Shown here: positions 33,231-44,654 of the stretch, one piece after another
Layout of the letters: the number at the start of each line of letters is the position of its first letter
Numbering within the stretch: the stretch's first letter is position 1
Assembly: GCF_932294415.1 (NCBI RefSeq)
Contig: NC_065535.1
Location: forward strand, 85,271,862-85,335,861
Length of the DNA: 64,000 nucleotides
Direction of reading: 5' to 3'
From: Quercus robur
Taxonomy: Eukaryota > Streptophyta > Magnoliopsida > Fagales > Fagaceae
Notes under the pieces: model-generated
Database searches by the model: none
What the model was told of the DNA's origin: nothing
What the model saw: the letters and a program-made list of their open reading frames with translations, nothing else
Program-made: the position numbers and the translations under genes

Positions 33231-35473
33231 CCAGCCTCTCGAGATTCTTCTTTCTGGCTTCTTGAGAAGAAATGAGGATTTCGATGTCATACTAGCCAGT
33301 CCGTGCTCACAACACGTCACCTCTGCTTATGTAGATGCCTTTTTAATTGCCCAAGGCGCACTCCTAACGCTTCGGCATATGAGACGCGCTCCTCATTAAA
33401 TTTTTACGGTGCCTTATCCCCCTCGTTTACACGGTGCAATGCAAATCTAATGGCTGAGAACTCCGTTGGGGTTGGGGCAAGAATTTTCCCGCTCTGTAGC
33501 CTTATATTTGATATAAATATTACTCAAATCAATCTCATACCTTACTTTAGCATTCACTTAGCTTTAGCACACCTACACTGAATCTGCCAACTTTCTTCAC
33601 TTACTCGTCTTTACAAATACTAAAAGTTTGTCTGAGGAGACCCTCTTTATTTCTGTAAGTCTTCACAAATCTCTACACTCTATTTTTCCTTTTTTTTTTT
33701 TTTGTTTTTCGTACATTTCCTCTCCTTGGCCCCCTTCTCTCCTTTCAACCTTTCAAGTTCTCTCCAAATCCTTCTGAAAATGGGTAGATTTAAGAGTCTA
33801 GTAGACTCCGAGGAAGGGATAGAAAACTTCAGGGCTCGATACAGGATCCCCCCAGGAGTAGGCATTAGGTATTGCAAAGAGGATCAATGGCACAAAGATA
33901 GGTAGGTCGGGGAGGTAGTAATCTCGATGATTGCCTTCATAGAGGGTGGGATGAGAATTCCCATGGGTGCTGTAACTAGGGATTATCTTAGGGCCCATAG
34001 GTTAGCTCCTACCTAGTGTGCCCCAAATATGTTTAGGATCCTAGGTTCTGTTGATGCCCTCAATGAAAGAATGGGGTTAGGACTTACCCACCATGATGTC
34101 AATTAGGTCAATAACCTCCACCACCTGAAGGAGCAAGAGTATTACCTAAAGTCTAGGTATCCTGAAGTTAGACTCATTCAGTGCCTTCTTGACTCCAACA
34201 AAAGCTTAAATAAGGATTTTCTGATCATGTCAGGGGAATAACACGATGGCCTTCCCTGCTCGACAAGAGAGGGGCAACCAGGTGGGGTTTTAGGTCTAGG
34301 GTGTTCATTTATAAGTTCTTTCTTTTCTTTTGGTTTATGTTCCACTTTTACAACTAACAAAGGAAAATTTTGTGTGTTCTAGATGATTTTGCAGATAAAC
34401 ACGCTGCTGAGCCGAACCTCAACTTGGTCAACAAGGAGAGTTTGGATAAAATACTCCGAGTCGAGGTCTTCGTACACGACGACGGCCAATTGCGAGCGGC
34501 TCACCTAATCTTAGGGTATAAGCCAATCTCGTCCGGCTTTCAGGCACCAAAGTGCGTGATCAGAGCCAAAAACCGTTGTCTACATTGCATAAGCATAGTT
34601 GTCCCCGGTTTTCTCCTACTTGAAGCGCTCCCATTCCAAAAAGCACCTTCTCCACTCAACCCATCCCAAAAGGCGATCTCGTCACTTAATCGATCCCGGA
34701 GGGAATTCCCAAATTAGCTTTTCCATCCCAACACATAACTAGTGAATCCATTTCCTCTCAACCTACCAACAAAGAAGAATGCATGGGAGAAGAAGAAGAA
34801 GAAGAAGAAAATGAGGTAGTAGACGTCTCAGACTCAGACGACATCTACGAGGTTTTCAACCAGCCTCCATCTCCTGTGACAACAACTAATGACCTAGACC
34901 AATTTTCCCAACTTCAATCTAGTGACATTAAAGGAGCAGTTACCTCATCAAATGAGATGGGGATTCAACGGAAGCAGAGGTCGAACCTACAAGAATTGCT
35001 GGAATCCCAGTTGGGGAAGGATGCTCCTGAAAAGTCAGCACAGACAAGCTCCCCCCTCTTTCACCAGTCCCGACCCATCGAGCTGACCTTGCCGACCACA
35101 AGAGAAAGCGGGAGAAAAAAGGATAGGAGGTGATGGAGATAGGGAAAAACGTTCCTCCCAAAGAAGTTGAGCCCCAGAGGGGGGCTAAGCAGCAGAGAGG
35201 CCTACAAACGAGGTCAGCCACCGAGGCAGAGAGGAGGGGTGACCATGAAACTGCAGCCGCAGTTTGGGCCTCGTGCATGGAACTGGATGGGGCTCTCTTA
35301 CACAGTGATGCCTCTATTCGAGATTTCTAGCAAGGCATAGCTAGGTACGTAGCAAACGCTGTGGAACAATCCCTGCTTCTTCCCAAGGATATGATTGACC
35401 TCAAGTCTTTGAGGCAGCACGAAGTTTTCCTCGGACTAAAAAGAGACTTGGCCATGGTAATTGTTTTAACTTA

Positions 35474-35475
<2 letters not shown>

Positions 35476-35532
<57 letters not shown>
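35476..35532. repeat. T57 homopolymer
   Basis: Fifty-seven consecutive T on the plus strand, between two coding pieces of the antisense ORF. It follows a GT-like donor (atggtaattg) and precedes cttttcaag, so it may be an expanded polypyrimidine tract of a small intron, or a poly-A insertion on the other strand. Confidence 0.85.
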
Positions 35533-35535
<3 letters not shown>

Positions 35536-36132
35536 TCCTCTTCCTTTTCAAGCCATCCAAGCCACCTTTAGGGCCGAGGAGATGGTCAACTCCTCCCACC
35601 AAAAAATGAAAGAGGAAGAAGGGAGGAGGATAGCAGCCATGGATGCCTTCCACGTGGCTGAGAAAAGCAACAAGGACCTAAAGGCTAAGCTGGCCGAGGA
35701 AGAAAAACAAAGAAAGTATGTCATGGCCACCTTAAATAATGTTGAGAAGCAGGCCGAAAGTCAGCGGTTACTTCTCCGCAGTGCCGAGGATCAATTGGCC
35801 GCCTCCAAGGAGTAGATAGCCGCCCTAAAGAAGAAATTGGAGGAAGTTGAAAGGGCCAAAGATCAAGCCGAGAAGGTTAAGGAGGAGGCGAAGAAGGCTC
35901 GGGAGGAGGCACAATAAGAAGGATATGACAGTGGAGTGCTCGAGACCAAGGAAGCCCTTAGGGCTGAAGTCCCAGGGGTGTGTAGGATTTACTGTGCCCA
36001 AGTATGGGATGAAGCTCTCAACCAAGCTGGGGTTGAGGCTTCTTCTATGCTTAGGAAGGCAGAAAATATCTACTATCCCCCAACCATCCGTGCTTCCTCT
36101 TTGAACAACTCTAAGACAGACATCCCACTTGA

Positions 36133-36734
36133 AGTGGCAGCAGGGGTGGCTTGATGCATTTGGGGGCCTAAAGCGAAAATTGATTATCTTATTTTAGATG
36201 CAAAATTTATACTAATTAATATGAACTATGTAGAATTTTTTCTTTTTTTTAGAAATTTTATAGATAGAAAAAGTTTGACAAAATTTTTCATACTTGTTGT
36301 GGCAGATTGATAGTGGTAAGTAAAAAAGTGGTGTTAGTGGTAGATTTAGATGAGAACTAGCAAAAGTTTGCAAACTCAACTCTTATTATTATTATTTTTT
36401 TTTTAGAAGTGCAACATACAAAATATTTTTTACAACAAATCCTAGGTTTTAAGTTGCTTTTTGTTTTCTATTTGAAAACATCACTACAATTTTTTTTTTT
36501 TTTTGTCGTCAATAACAACCTACTACTTAACATTAGTTGTAAAAGTGTTGTGAAAAATATTGTGGACGTTGCATTTTTCTCTCTCTTTTATTTGTTTTTT
36601 ATTTGGTAAAAATATATTATTTTATTTATTGATTATAAATAACCCTATTAGATAAAATTTAGGGGCTTTTTTTTACTTTGGGCCTTAGGCAACCGCATTT
36701 TTTGCTCTAACATTCATCCGGCACTGAGTGGCAA
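36133..36734. mobile_element. hAT-like element nested in the antisense ORF
   Basis: The 586-bp element runs from CAGGGGTGGC (36141) to GGCACTG (36726), with imperfect inverted ends of the CAGNG type. It is flanked by agtggcag (36133-36140) and agtggcaa (36727-36734), an 8-bp target duplication with one mismatch, typical of hAT. It contains a diverged third copy of the MITE (36408-36585). No transposase is present. The host ORF resumes directly after it. Confidence 0.8.
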
Positions 36735-37599
36735 ATCTTGGAACAGGCAACCCCAGCAAGGTCCTACCCCCTCCCGGTAGTCCTCCAAAAATGGTCGAGC
36801 AGACTGAGGTAGACGAAAAAGGAGCTGAGGTGACCAAGAAGGTTGCCCTTGATGCCATCGTGCCCCCGGCTGCTCCCCAAGACCCCTCCAAAGATAAAGA
36901 GGATACCAGAATGGAAATTGTTTTGGCAAGCCTCCCAATTCTAGCCAAGGGTGACTCCAAGGGAGAAGATCAAGGATCCTCGGAGGCTGCAGCTTAGCAA
37001 ACTAAGGCCCCTCCCCCAGGAAAAATAGTAATAAAAAAGAAATAGATTTAGGGCAGCTTTTTTCTTTTTCTTTCTTTTGTTTTGTTTGGCAACTTCTGTT
37101 TTGGTTTTCATAATTTGTAACCAAGTTGCCATTTTGTACTCAATCTGCCTTGCTTTAAGGTTTTTGTTAATGAAAGTTATGGAAAATTCTCTTACTTCCA
37201 TGATTCTTATGCAAGTATTGATATAATTTCTATCTTGTCTAGTACTCAATGTGTTCATAGGGTCAAAGGGAGTGAAATATACTAAGTTCATCATCTTGGC
37301 CAAGCATAATTCTAATTTTAAGAACATATACAATGTTGTAGCATGCACAAGTTTAAAACTACTTCGTGCCTTACTCATTAACAAGTTTATAGGGCCAAAG
37401 ACTTAGCTAACTTTTAAACAGATACAAGTATGCCTGTAATTGCTTTAAATGATGCTCATGAACATCTAATTGAGACTCTTATTGCAGTGAAGATCATCGA
37501 TGATTGGATTGATTTCACTTGACATTAAAGTAATCAATGAGGAATACTAATTCACCTTAGATGCGTAGTCCAAAAAGTCTGTAATAACAAAGGCCTTTC

Positions 37600-38095
37600 C
37601 CATATCAATTTATTTAGGGTACGTGGTTCGGGGGAACTAGGCATGACCAAGGCTCTATTTGATACTTAGAAAGATATCATAAGGTGTTAATTTTACCAAA
37701 GTATGTGGTCCGAGGAGCCAGGCATAGCTAAGGTTCTGTCTAACACTTAGAAAAATAACTCAACATATCAATTTACCCAAGATATGTGGTCCAAGGAACT
37801 GGGCATGACCAAGGTTCTGTTTGATACTTAAATTGATGTCAGGAAATATTAATTTACCCAAAGCAGATGGTCTGAGGATCCAGACATAGCTAAGGTTCTA
37901 TTTAATACTCAGAAAGATGTCATAAGGTGTTAATTTTACCAAAGTATGTGATTCGAGGAGTCAGGCATAGCTAAGGTTCTGTTTAACACTTAGAAAAATA
38001 ACTCAACATATCAATTTACTCAAGGTATGTGATTCAAGGAACAAGGCATGACCAAAGTTCTATTTGATACTTAAATTGATGGTAGAAGACATAAC
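37600..38095. repeat. Tandem repeats of about 80 bp in a 240-bp higher-order pattern
   Basis: Six diverged units, each with a ggcat.gc/accaaggttctgttt core followed by acttagaaa or tacttaaatt. Units three apart are more alike than neighbours: about 37693 matches about 37935, giving a higher-order period near 240 bp. They lie between integrase and the antisense ORF, a place where Tat-type elements often carry tandem repeats. Confidence 0.75.
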
Positions 38096-38415
38096 ACACA
38101 ATATAAACCCAAATTGGGTAAAGAGAACTTTCATTGATAATAATACCTTCTCAAGTTATTTACATTCCAGGGGCGTGGTATAGCCTTTTCCTTTAGATCT
38201 TCTAGGTAATACGCATTTATTCCAACTACTGATGTGATACGATACGGCCATTCCTAGTTAGGTCCCAATTTTCCCCAAGCTGGGTTCTTTTTAGTGCCTA
38301 AAACCTTCCTTAAGACTAGGTCTCCAATTGTCAGCGGCCTTAGCTTTATGTTAGCATCATACCCCTACTTGAGCTTATGTTGATAGTAGGCCAATTGGAC
38401 CATGACATTTTCCCT

Positions 38416-39276
38416 TTATTCTTCAATTAAGTCTAAACTCTTCTTCAATAGCCTATCGTTGTTGTTTGGAGTGAAAGAACTCGTTCTCAGCATAGGGAAT
38501 CTAGTCTCCAGAGGAATGACAGCCTCGGCCCCATAAGTCATCGAGAAGGGCATCTCCACTGTGGATTTGCGAGGAGTAGTCCGGTAAGTCCAGAAGATGT
38601 GTGACAGCTCTTCCACCCATTTCCCCTTCGAATCATCCAATCTCTTTTTAAGTCCACTCACTATGACCTTATTGACAGCCTCGGCCTGTCCATTCCCTTG
38701 TGGATAGGCCGGAGTGGAATATCTGTTATTTATTCCCAGATCGCAGCAGTATCTTCTAAAGGCTTTACTATCAAACTGAAGTCCATTGTCCGAGATGAGT
38801 GTATGTGGGATTCCAAACCAGGTGACGATATTTATCTAGACAAATCTCTTGGCATCTATGTCGTTGATGTTTGCCAGTGGTTTAGCCTCAACCCACTTGG
38901 TGAAGTAGTCTGTGTCGACCAACAAATACCTCTTGTTCCCTGTTGTTTTAGGGAAAAGGCCTACAATATCCAACTCTCACTGAGAAAAAGGCCAAGGGCT
39001 GGATAGAGAATTGAGGACTCTTCTAGGTTGGTGAGTGTTTGGCGCAAATCTTTGGCATTGGTCGCACTTCTTCACATATTCTTGTGCTTCTTTCTGCGTG
39101 TTTAACCACCAATAACCTTGCTTGAAGGCCCTGTGAGATAAAGATCTGCCCCCCGTGTGGCTTCCACAAATCCCTTCATGTAATTCCTCCAAGAGTAGCT
39201 CAACTGCTTCAGGGTGTGCGCATAGCAGATATGGGCCAGAGAAGGATCTTTTATACAACTTTCGGTCCTCGGACAA
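38416..39276 (-). pseudogene. Retrotransposon integrase remnant
   Basis: The N-terminal zinc-binding part (39276-38977) carries HEGICGSHTGGRSL and CDQCQRFA (HHCC type). The catalytic core follows in other frames, and the C-terminal part at 38661-38416 carries WVEELSHIFWTYRTTPR. In-frame stops and at least one frame change separate the pieces. The order after RNase H fits Ty3/gypsy. It is inactive. Confidence 0.85.
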
Positions 39277-39399
39277 CCAAAACCGAGGAGCTTTCTCTGT
39301 ATCTTATCGGCCTTAGACTTACTCTCAGGCAGGACATCTTCCTTAAGGAACAGCACAATATAGTCCATCCAACTAGGCCCCACCCTTATTTGGTGAACA

Positions 39400-39878
39400 T
39401 GAACCACATTCCTTTCTGCCTTGGAGGGTTTGCATAAGTCCTCCACAAGGATTACTCGAGGTAAGCTCTGTGCCAAGGAGGTTGCCAGTGTGGCGAGAGA
39501 GTCCGCATGTGCGTTTCTACTTCTAGGAACTTGTGATAAATTGAAAAACTCAAATTTAGACTGTAAGTATTTAACCTGGCTCAAATATTCCTGCATTCTG
39601 GGATCTCTTGCTTCCAACTCCCCTTGGACTTGGACTTAGCCTACAACCAACCTTGAATCAGAGAATGTCTCCACTAATTTTCCACCCGTTTTCTGAACCA
39701 TAGTCATCCCTACCAACAAAGCTTCATATTCGGCCTCATTGTTTGTAGCCGAGAATCCCAATCTCAAGGATTTCTCAATTGTGATCTTTTCTGGGGATAC
39801 TAGAACTAGCCCCACTCTAGATCCTCTGTGATTAGCCGCACCATCAACGTAGACCTTCCAAGACAAGGGCTCTTGCAA
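39400..39878 (-). pseudogene. Second (archaeal-type) RNase H remnant
   Basis: 39878-39636 reads WKVYVDGAANHRGSRVGLVL, then TNNEAEYEALLVGM and SDSRLVVG, the core of an RNase HI fold. It continues in a shifted frame (39617 onward, FEFFNLSQVPRSRNAHADSL). The Asp, Glu and Asp positions of the active site are visible. This second RNase H after the usual one is a mark of the Tat lineage. A stop at 39636 splits it. Confidence 0.8.
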
Positions 39879-39911
39879 AGAGATTACACTAACCTATTTT
39901 TCATCCATGTT

Positions 39912-41272
39912 TTACTCCTTTAATTTATCTTTTAATGGGGTCTTGGCAAACTCAGCCACCAAGTTAGCGAGGACCTGACCCTTGATAGAGGTGTGAGGCA
40001 TATATTTGATATCAAAAGCCCCTAGGATTGTGCTCCATTTTGCAATTCTTCCTGTGTAGTCAGCGCTCCGAAGTAGAGATCTGAGTAGGAGCTGAGTCAA
40101 GACAACAACCGTGTGTGATTGGAAATAATGGGGGAGCTTACTCGTGCCATGCACCACTGCCAAAATGACATTCTCAAGTGGTAAGTACCGGACCTCGGCT
40201 TCATGTAGTGATTTGCTTATGTAATAGACTGGCCTCTGCACGCTACTGTCAACCCGGATTAAAACCAAACTTACTACATGGGAGGCCACGACGATATAAG
40301 CAAACAAAACCTCGTCCACCTAGGGCCTGGACATAATGGGCGGCCGAGAAAGGTACTCTTTCAACTGCTGGAAAGTCAGGGCACACTCCTCGGTCCATTC
40401 AAACCCTTTCCACTTGTTCAACAATTGAAAGAAAGGTCTACACCTGTCTGTTGACTGAGAAATGAATCGATTTAAAGTAGCAGTAATACCTGTAAGCTTC
40501 TATACCTCTTTGGGATTTTGAAGTGGTTACAGATTGTTGATTGCTTTATTCTGGTCAGGGTTGACCTCCATCCTGCGGTGTGTAACCATGTAACCTAAAA
40601 ACTTCCATGATCCGACCCCAAAAGAACACTTGGAAGCATTAAGTCGCAACTTATGTTTCCTCAAGATTGCAAAGATATTTTCGAGGTCATTAATATGCTT
40701 GGACTCTACCTTGCTTTTTACCACCATATCATCGATATAAATTTCAATATTTTTTCCTAACTGTGGCTCAAACATCCTGGTCATCATCCTTTGATAGGTA
40801 GCCCCTGCATTTTTCAAACCAAAGGGCATCACCTTGTAATGGTAATTTCCAATAGGAGTAAAAAAAGTTGTCCTCTCTTGGTCGTCCAAAGCTAAAGGTA
40901 TTTGATGGTACCCTTGAAAGGCATCCAAAAACTTATCTGATGATGGCCCACCGTTGCGTCCACCAGCTGGTCAATCCAAGGCATATGGAAAGGGTCCTTT
41001 GGGTATGCTTTGTTCAAGTCTGTGAAATCTACACATACGTGCCACTTCCCAATCTTCTTCTTTACCACTATGGTATTAGTCAGCCATTCAGGGTAAAAAA
41101 CCTCTTTAATAGCCCTAGCTTGCTTAAGTTTCATTACCTTGTCTTTTACAACATCTGAGTGTTCCTTGGGTGAATGCCAAGGTGGTTGCTTCCTAGGGGT
41201 GACAGATGGATTAACATTCAGATGATGGCAGACGAAGCTCGGATCTACCTCTGAGCTTCGTAAGCATTCCAA
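39912..41272 (-). pseudogene. Reverse transcriptase and RNase H remnant
   Basis: RT motifs are visible: KKKIGKWHVCVDFTDLNKA (frame of 41272-40892), then after a frameshift near 40930 VMPFGLKNAGATYQRMM and the catalytic YIDDMVVKSK (40928-40527). RNase H follows at 40319-39912 (VYYISKSLHEAEVRYLPLE). Stops lie at about 40526 and 40320. The catalytic YIDD is intact but the reading frame is not. Confidence 0.88.
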
Positions 41273-41724
41273 GCGAATACATCAACGTTCCTCTTGAGAA
41301 ATATTACCAACTCCTCTTTCTCCTGAGGTGGTAGCTGAGCTCCAACCTGAAAAAACTTTTCCGGATCATCACCTACGGTAAATGTCTCTAAATCTTCATA
41401 TTTGGCCTCCTCGGCTGGCCTTTTTGCAGGTAATTCCGAAGATTTTGATTGCTATAAACCTTCCTTAACCGAGGCTGAGGACTCAGCTGTTGGTTGATGC
41501 AAAATTGTAGAAACGAGGCACTGCCTAGCCATGGATTGGTTCCCTACTAGCTCCTTAATCCGATCTCCAGATGGATACTTCACCTTCTGATGCAGAGTTG
41601 AAGAAACAGCACCCAAGGTATAAAGCTAGGGTCTGGCCACAATGGCCGTGTAGGGGGAATATACATTCATCACTATGAAGTCCACTTTCACTACCTTTGA
41701 GCCGGCCTGTATGGGTAACCTAAT

Positions 41725-42132
41725 CTAGCCCTTCGGGGTAACAAGCTTCCCATCAAAACTTACCAAAGGCGAATTGTAGGTTGTTAGGTCTCCAGGTTTT
41801 AAGTTTAGTCCTCTGTACAAGTTAAGATACATGACTTCTACACAACTGCCTTGGTCCACCATTCTTTTCTTCACATCATACCCCCCTATTCTGAGGGTGA
41901 CCACCAAAGCGTCATCATGTGGTTGGATGGTTCCAATCTTGTCTTCGTCCGAGAAACTCAATGAAGGTCGGATTTCCAGTCTAGCCCTCTTCGGCTTGAA
42001 GTTGAAGTTCTCGGCTGGTGATTTAGCTACAGACATCACCTTGGTAGTGTGAGAACCAGTTCTCCTAGGTGCAGCAAAAATGACATTGATTGTACCTAAC
42101 GGGGGCCTTGGAAGAGCATTCTCCTGAGCCAC
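41725..42132 (-). pseudogene. Retrotransposon aspartic protease remnant
   Basis: The fragment contains HDDALVVTLRIGGYDVKKRM, then VDQGSCVEVMY in the place of the usual D-[ST/G]-G-S protease loop of Tat-type elements. Asp is kept but the following residue is Gln, so catalysis is doubtful. It lies between gag and RT, as expected. Confidence 0.65.
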
Positions 42133-42177
42133 TATCCTTGACTTGTCTCTTTGTCTGTTGGGTCGATACAGAAATGG

Positions 42178-44214
42178 TTATAACCTTCCCTCTTTTACCA
42201 GTTGCTCCAGATGGTTCCACAGCGTTCGACAATCCTCGGTGGTATGTCCCCGCTCTTGGTGGTACAGGTAATGAAGGCTTTGGTTGTGCCTTAAAGGGTC
42301 TCCACTCATCTTGTTTGGCCATCTGAAGTATGGCTCGTTCTTGATCTTCTCCAAAACTTGATGCACCGGTTCTCTAAATACAATGCTCACCACTTGAGGA
42401 GTTGTAGGCTCAGACTGCCCAGCAAAATCCCTTCGAGTTCTGTTATTGTTGTAACGGTTCGACCTGAAATCCCTCATCTCTTGAAGGATAACCTTGCCCT
42501 TCCCCTTATCTTGCTACTGATCTTCTTCAACCCTCTTATACTTGTCAATCCAATCCATGAGCTGGTGTATACTGGTAACAGGTTTCCCAATCAAAGACTT
42601 CCTTAAACCATGCTCGGTAGGTAGGCTGAGCTTGAAAGTACTGATGGCTACATCGTCAAAATCACCATCTATCTCGTTGAACATCTTCCAATATCTGTCC
42701 AAATATGTTTTTAGGGTTTCTCATTCTCTCATGGACAAAGATAACAAGGAAGCCAAAGGCCGAGGAACCCTGCTGCACGTAATAAAGCGGGACCCAAACG
42801 CTTGGGTGAGTTCCTTAAAGTTTTGGTGGTACAGGTAATGAAGGCTTTGGTTATGCCTTAAAGGGTCTCCACTCATCTTGTTTGGCCATCTGAAGTATGA
42901 CTCGTTCTTGATCTTCTCCAAAACTTGATGCACCGGTTCTCTAAATACAATGCTCACCACTTGAGGAGTTGTAGGCTCAGACTGCCCAACAAAATCCCTT
43001 CGAGTTCTGTTATTGTTGTAACGGTTCGACCTGAAATCCCTCATCTCTTGAGGGATAACCTTGCCCTTCCCCTTATCTTGCTACTGATCTTCTTCAACCC
43101 TCTTATACTTGTCAATCCAATCCATGAGCTGGTGTATACTGGTAACAGGTTTCCCAGTCAAAGACTTCCTTAAACCATGCTCGGTAGGTAGGCTGAGCTT
43201 GAAAGTACTGATGGCTACATCGTCAAAATCGCCATCTATCTCGTTGAACATCTTCCAATATCTGTCCAAATATGTTTTTAGGGTTTCTCATTCTCTCATG
43301 GACAAAGATAACAAGGAAGCCAAAGGCCGAGGAACCCTGCTGCACGTAATAAAGCGGGACCCAAACGCTTGGGTGAGTTCCTTAAAGTTTTGGTGGTACA
43401 GGTAATGAAGGCTTTGGTTGTGCCTTAAAGGGTCTCCACTCATCTTGTTTGGCCATCTGAAGTATGGCTCGTTCTTGATCTTCTCCAAAACTTGATGCAC
43501 CGGTTCTCTAAATACAATGCTCACCACTTGAGGAGTTGTAGGCTCAGACTGCCCAGCAAAATCCCTTCGAGTTCTGTTATTGTTGTAACGGTTCGACCTG
43601 AAATCCCTCATCTCTTGAGGGATAACCTTGCCCTTCCCCTTATCTTGCTACTGATCTTCTTCAACCCTCTTATACTTGTCAATCCAATCCATGAGCTGGT
43701 GTATACTGGTAACAGGTTTCCCAGTCAAAGACTTCCTTAAACCATGCTCGGTAGGTAGGCTGAGCTTGAAAGTACTGATGGCTACATCGTCAAAATCACC
43801 ATCTATCTCGTTGAACATCTTCCAATATCTGTCCAAATATGTTTTTAGGGTTTCTCATTCTCTCATGGACAAAGATAACAAGGAAGCCAAAGGCCAAGGA
43901 ACCCTGCTGCACGTAATAAAGCGGGACCCAAACGCTTGGGTGAGTTCCTTAAAGGAATCAATGGAACCTGCCTTTAGTCCATCAAACCACTTCATCGCCA
44001 CAGGTCCTAAACTGGATAAGAATACCTTGCACATCAAGGGCTCGTTCTTAGAGTGTACGACCATCCTTTGATTGAAATGGCTAACATGCTCTACAGGGTC
44101 TATTCTACCATTATACATGGTGAATGTGGGCTGTGCAAACCGCCGGAGGAGTCTCCCTCTCTCAATCCAGTGCGTGAAAGGTGACCTGGAAATTTGGTTG
44201 AGTGCTTTGCTCAT
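42178..44214 (-). pseudogene. Retrotransposon gag remnant with internal triplication
   Basis: From the start codon near 44214 the frame gives a typical plant gag capsid: FTMYNGRIDPVEHVSHFNQRM, LSSLGPVAMKWFDGL, then RYWKMFNEIDGDFDDVAIS. It ends in a zinc-knuckle-like region (HYLYHQERGHTTEDCRTLW, CX2-less H/C pattern). Two in-frame stops, TGA after SLSMRE and TAG after RVEEDQ, occur in every one of three copies of a 567-bp unit. The gene is therefore broken and expanded. Confidence 0.85.
42256..43956 (-). repeat. Triplicated 567-bp unit in gag
   Basis: Three direct copies begin at 42256, 42823 and 43390, each at ttggtggtacaggtaatgaa. The period is exactly 567 bp, 189 codons, so frame is kept. 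Copies differ at only a few positions (for example copy 2 has ttatgcc where the others have ttgtgcc), roughly 1 percent. Both nonsense codons are shared by all copies. Confidence 0.95.
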
Positions 44215-44636
44215 AGCATCGTTTCCCAGACCTTCTAAGGATGAATTTCTGTTTCGACACTTGTGATGATAGTTCTCATCATATGAGAAAGACTTGCTAG
44301 GAGGAGTCCTTGATTTGCGCCTATAGCTACAATCCTCTTCACCATCAGAAGAGAAGTCAGAATGAGATGGAGCTCACTTTCGCCGTTCATGGCGCAAGCT
44401 CCTCTTCAAGTGATCAATCTCCTTCTGCATGTTTCTGGCATTCTCTTCACGAGAGACATGACTTTTACCCTGAGATTGACTCTTATTGATATAGGTAGTA
44501 TGTACATTTCCCTCTCGGTTTCTCCCTTGCTCAAGTTCACGGAAATGATCTTGACGTTGAGACCCTATGAATTCTGCTTGGTTTGGACCTTAACCTACCA
44601 TTGTTGAACGTTAAACTCAGTATCACACCAGTAATT

Positions 44637-44654
44637 CCCACAGACAACGCCAAT
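44637..44654 (-). other. Primer-binding site of the retrotransposon
   Basis: Directly after the CCTTACA end of the right LTR, the minus strand reads ATTGGCGTTGTCTGTGGG. This resembles the TGGCGCC-type primer-binding sites of Tat and Athila elements, with substitutions. It confirms the minus orientation of the gag-pol unit and makes 44655-45464 its 5' LTR. Confidence 0.7.

Larger units (their letters stand above)
33781..37010 (+). pseudogene. Antisense extra ORF (aORF) of the Tat-type retrotransposon
   Basis: Plus-strand pieces form one long degenerate frame of the plant 'putative gypsy-type transposon' family. An N-terminal domain starts at 33781 (MGRFKSLVDSEEG, then RIPPGVGIRYC). The segment at about 34383-34570 has RVEVFVHDDGQLRAAHLILG. 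An acidic region (34783-34860) is followed by a long Lys/Glu/Ala coiled coil (35582-35900). The tail ends near 37000. Several in-frame stops and a hAT-like insertion (36141-36726) break it. The function of this ORF in the family is unknown. It runs opposite to gag-pol, as in Grande and RIRE2 relatives. Confidence 0.7.
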
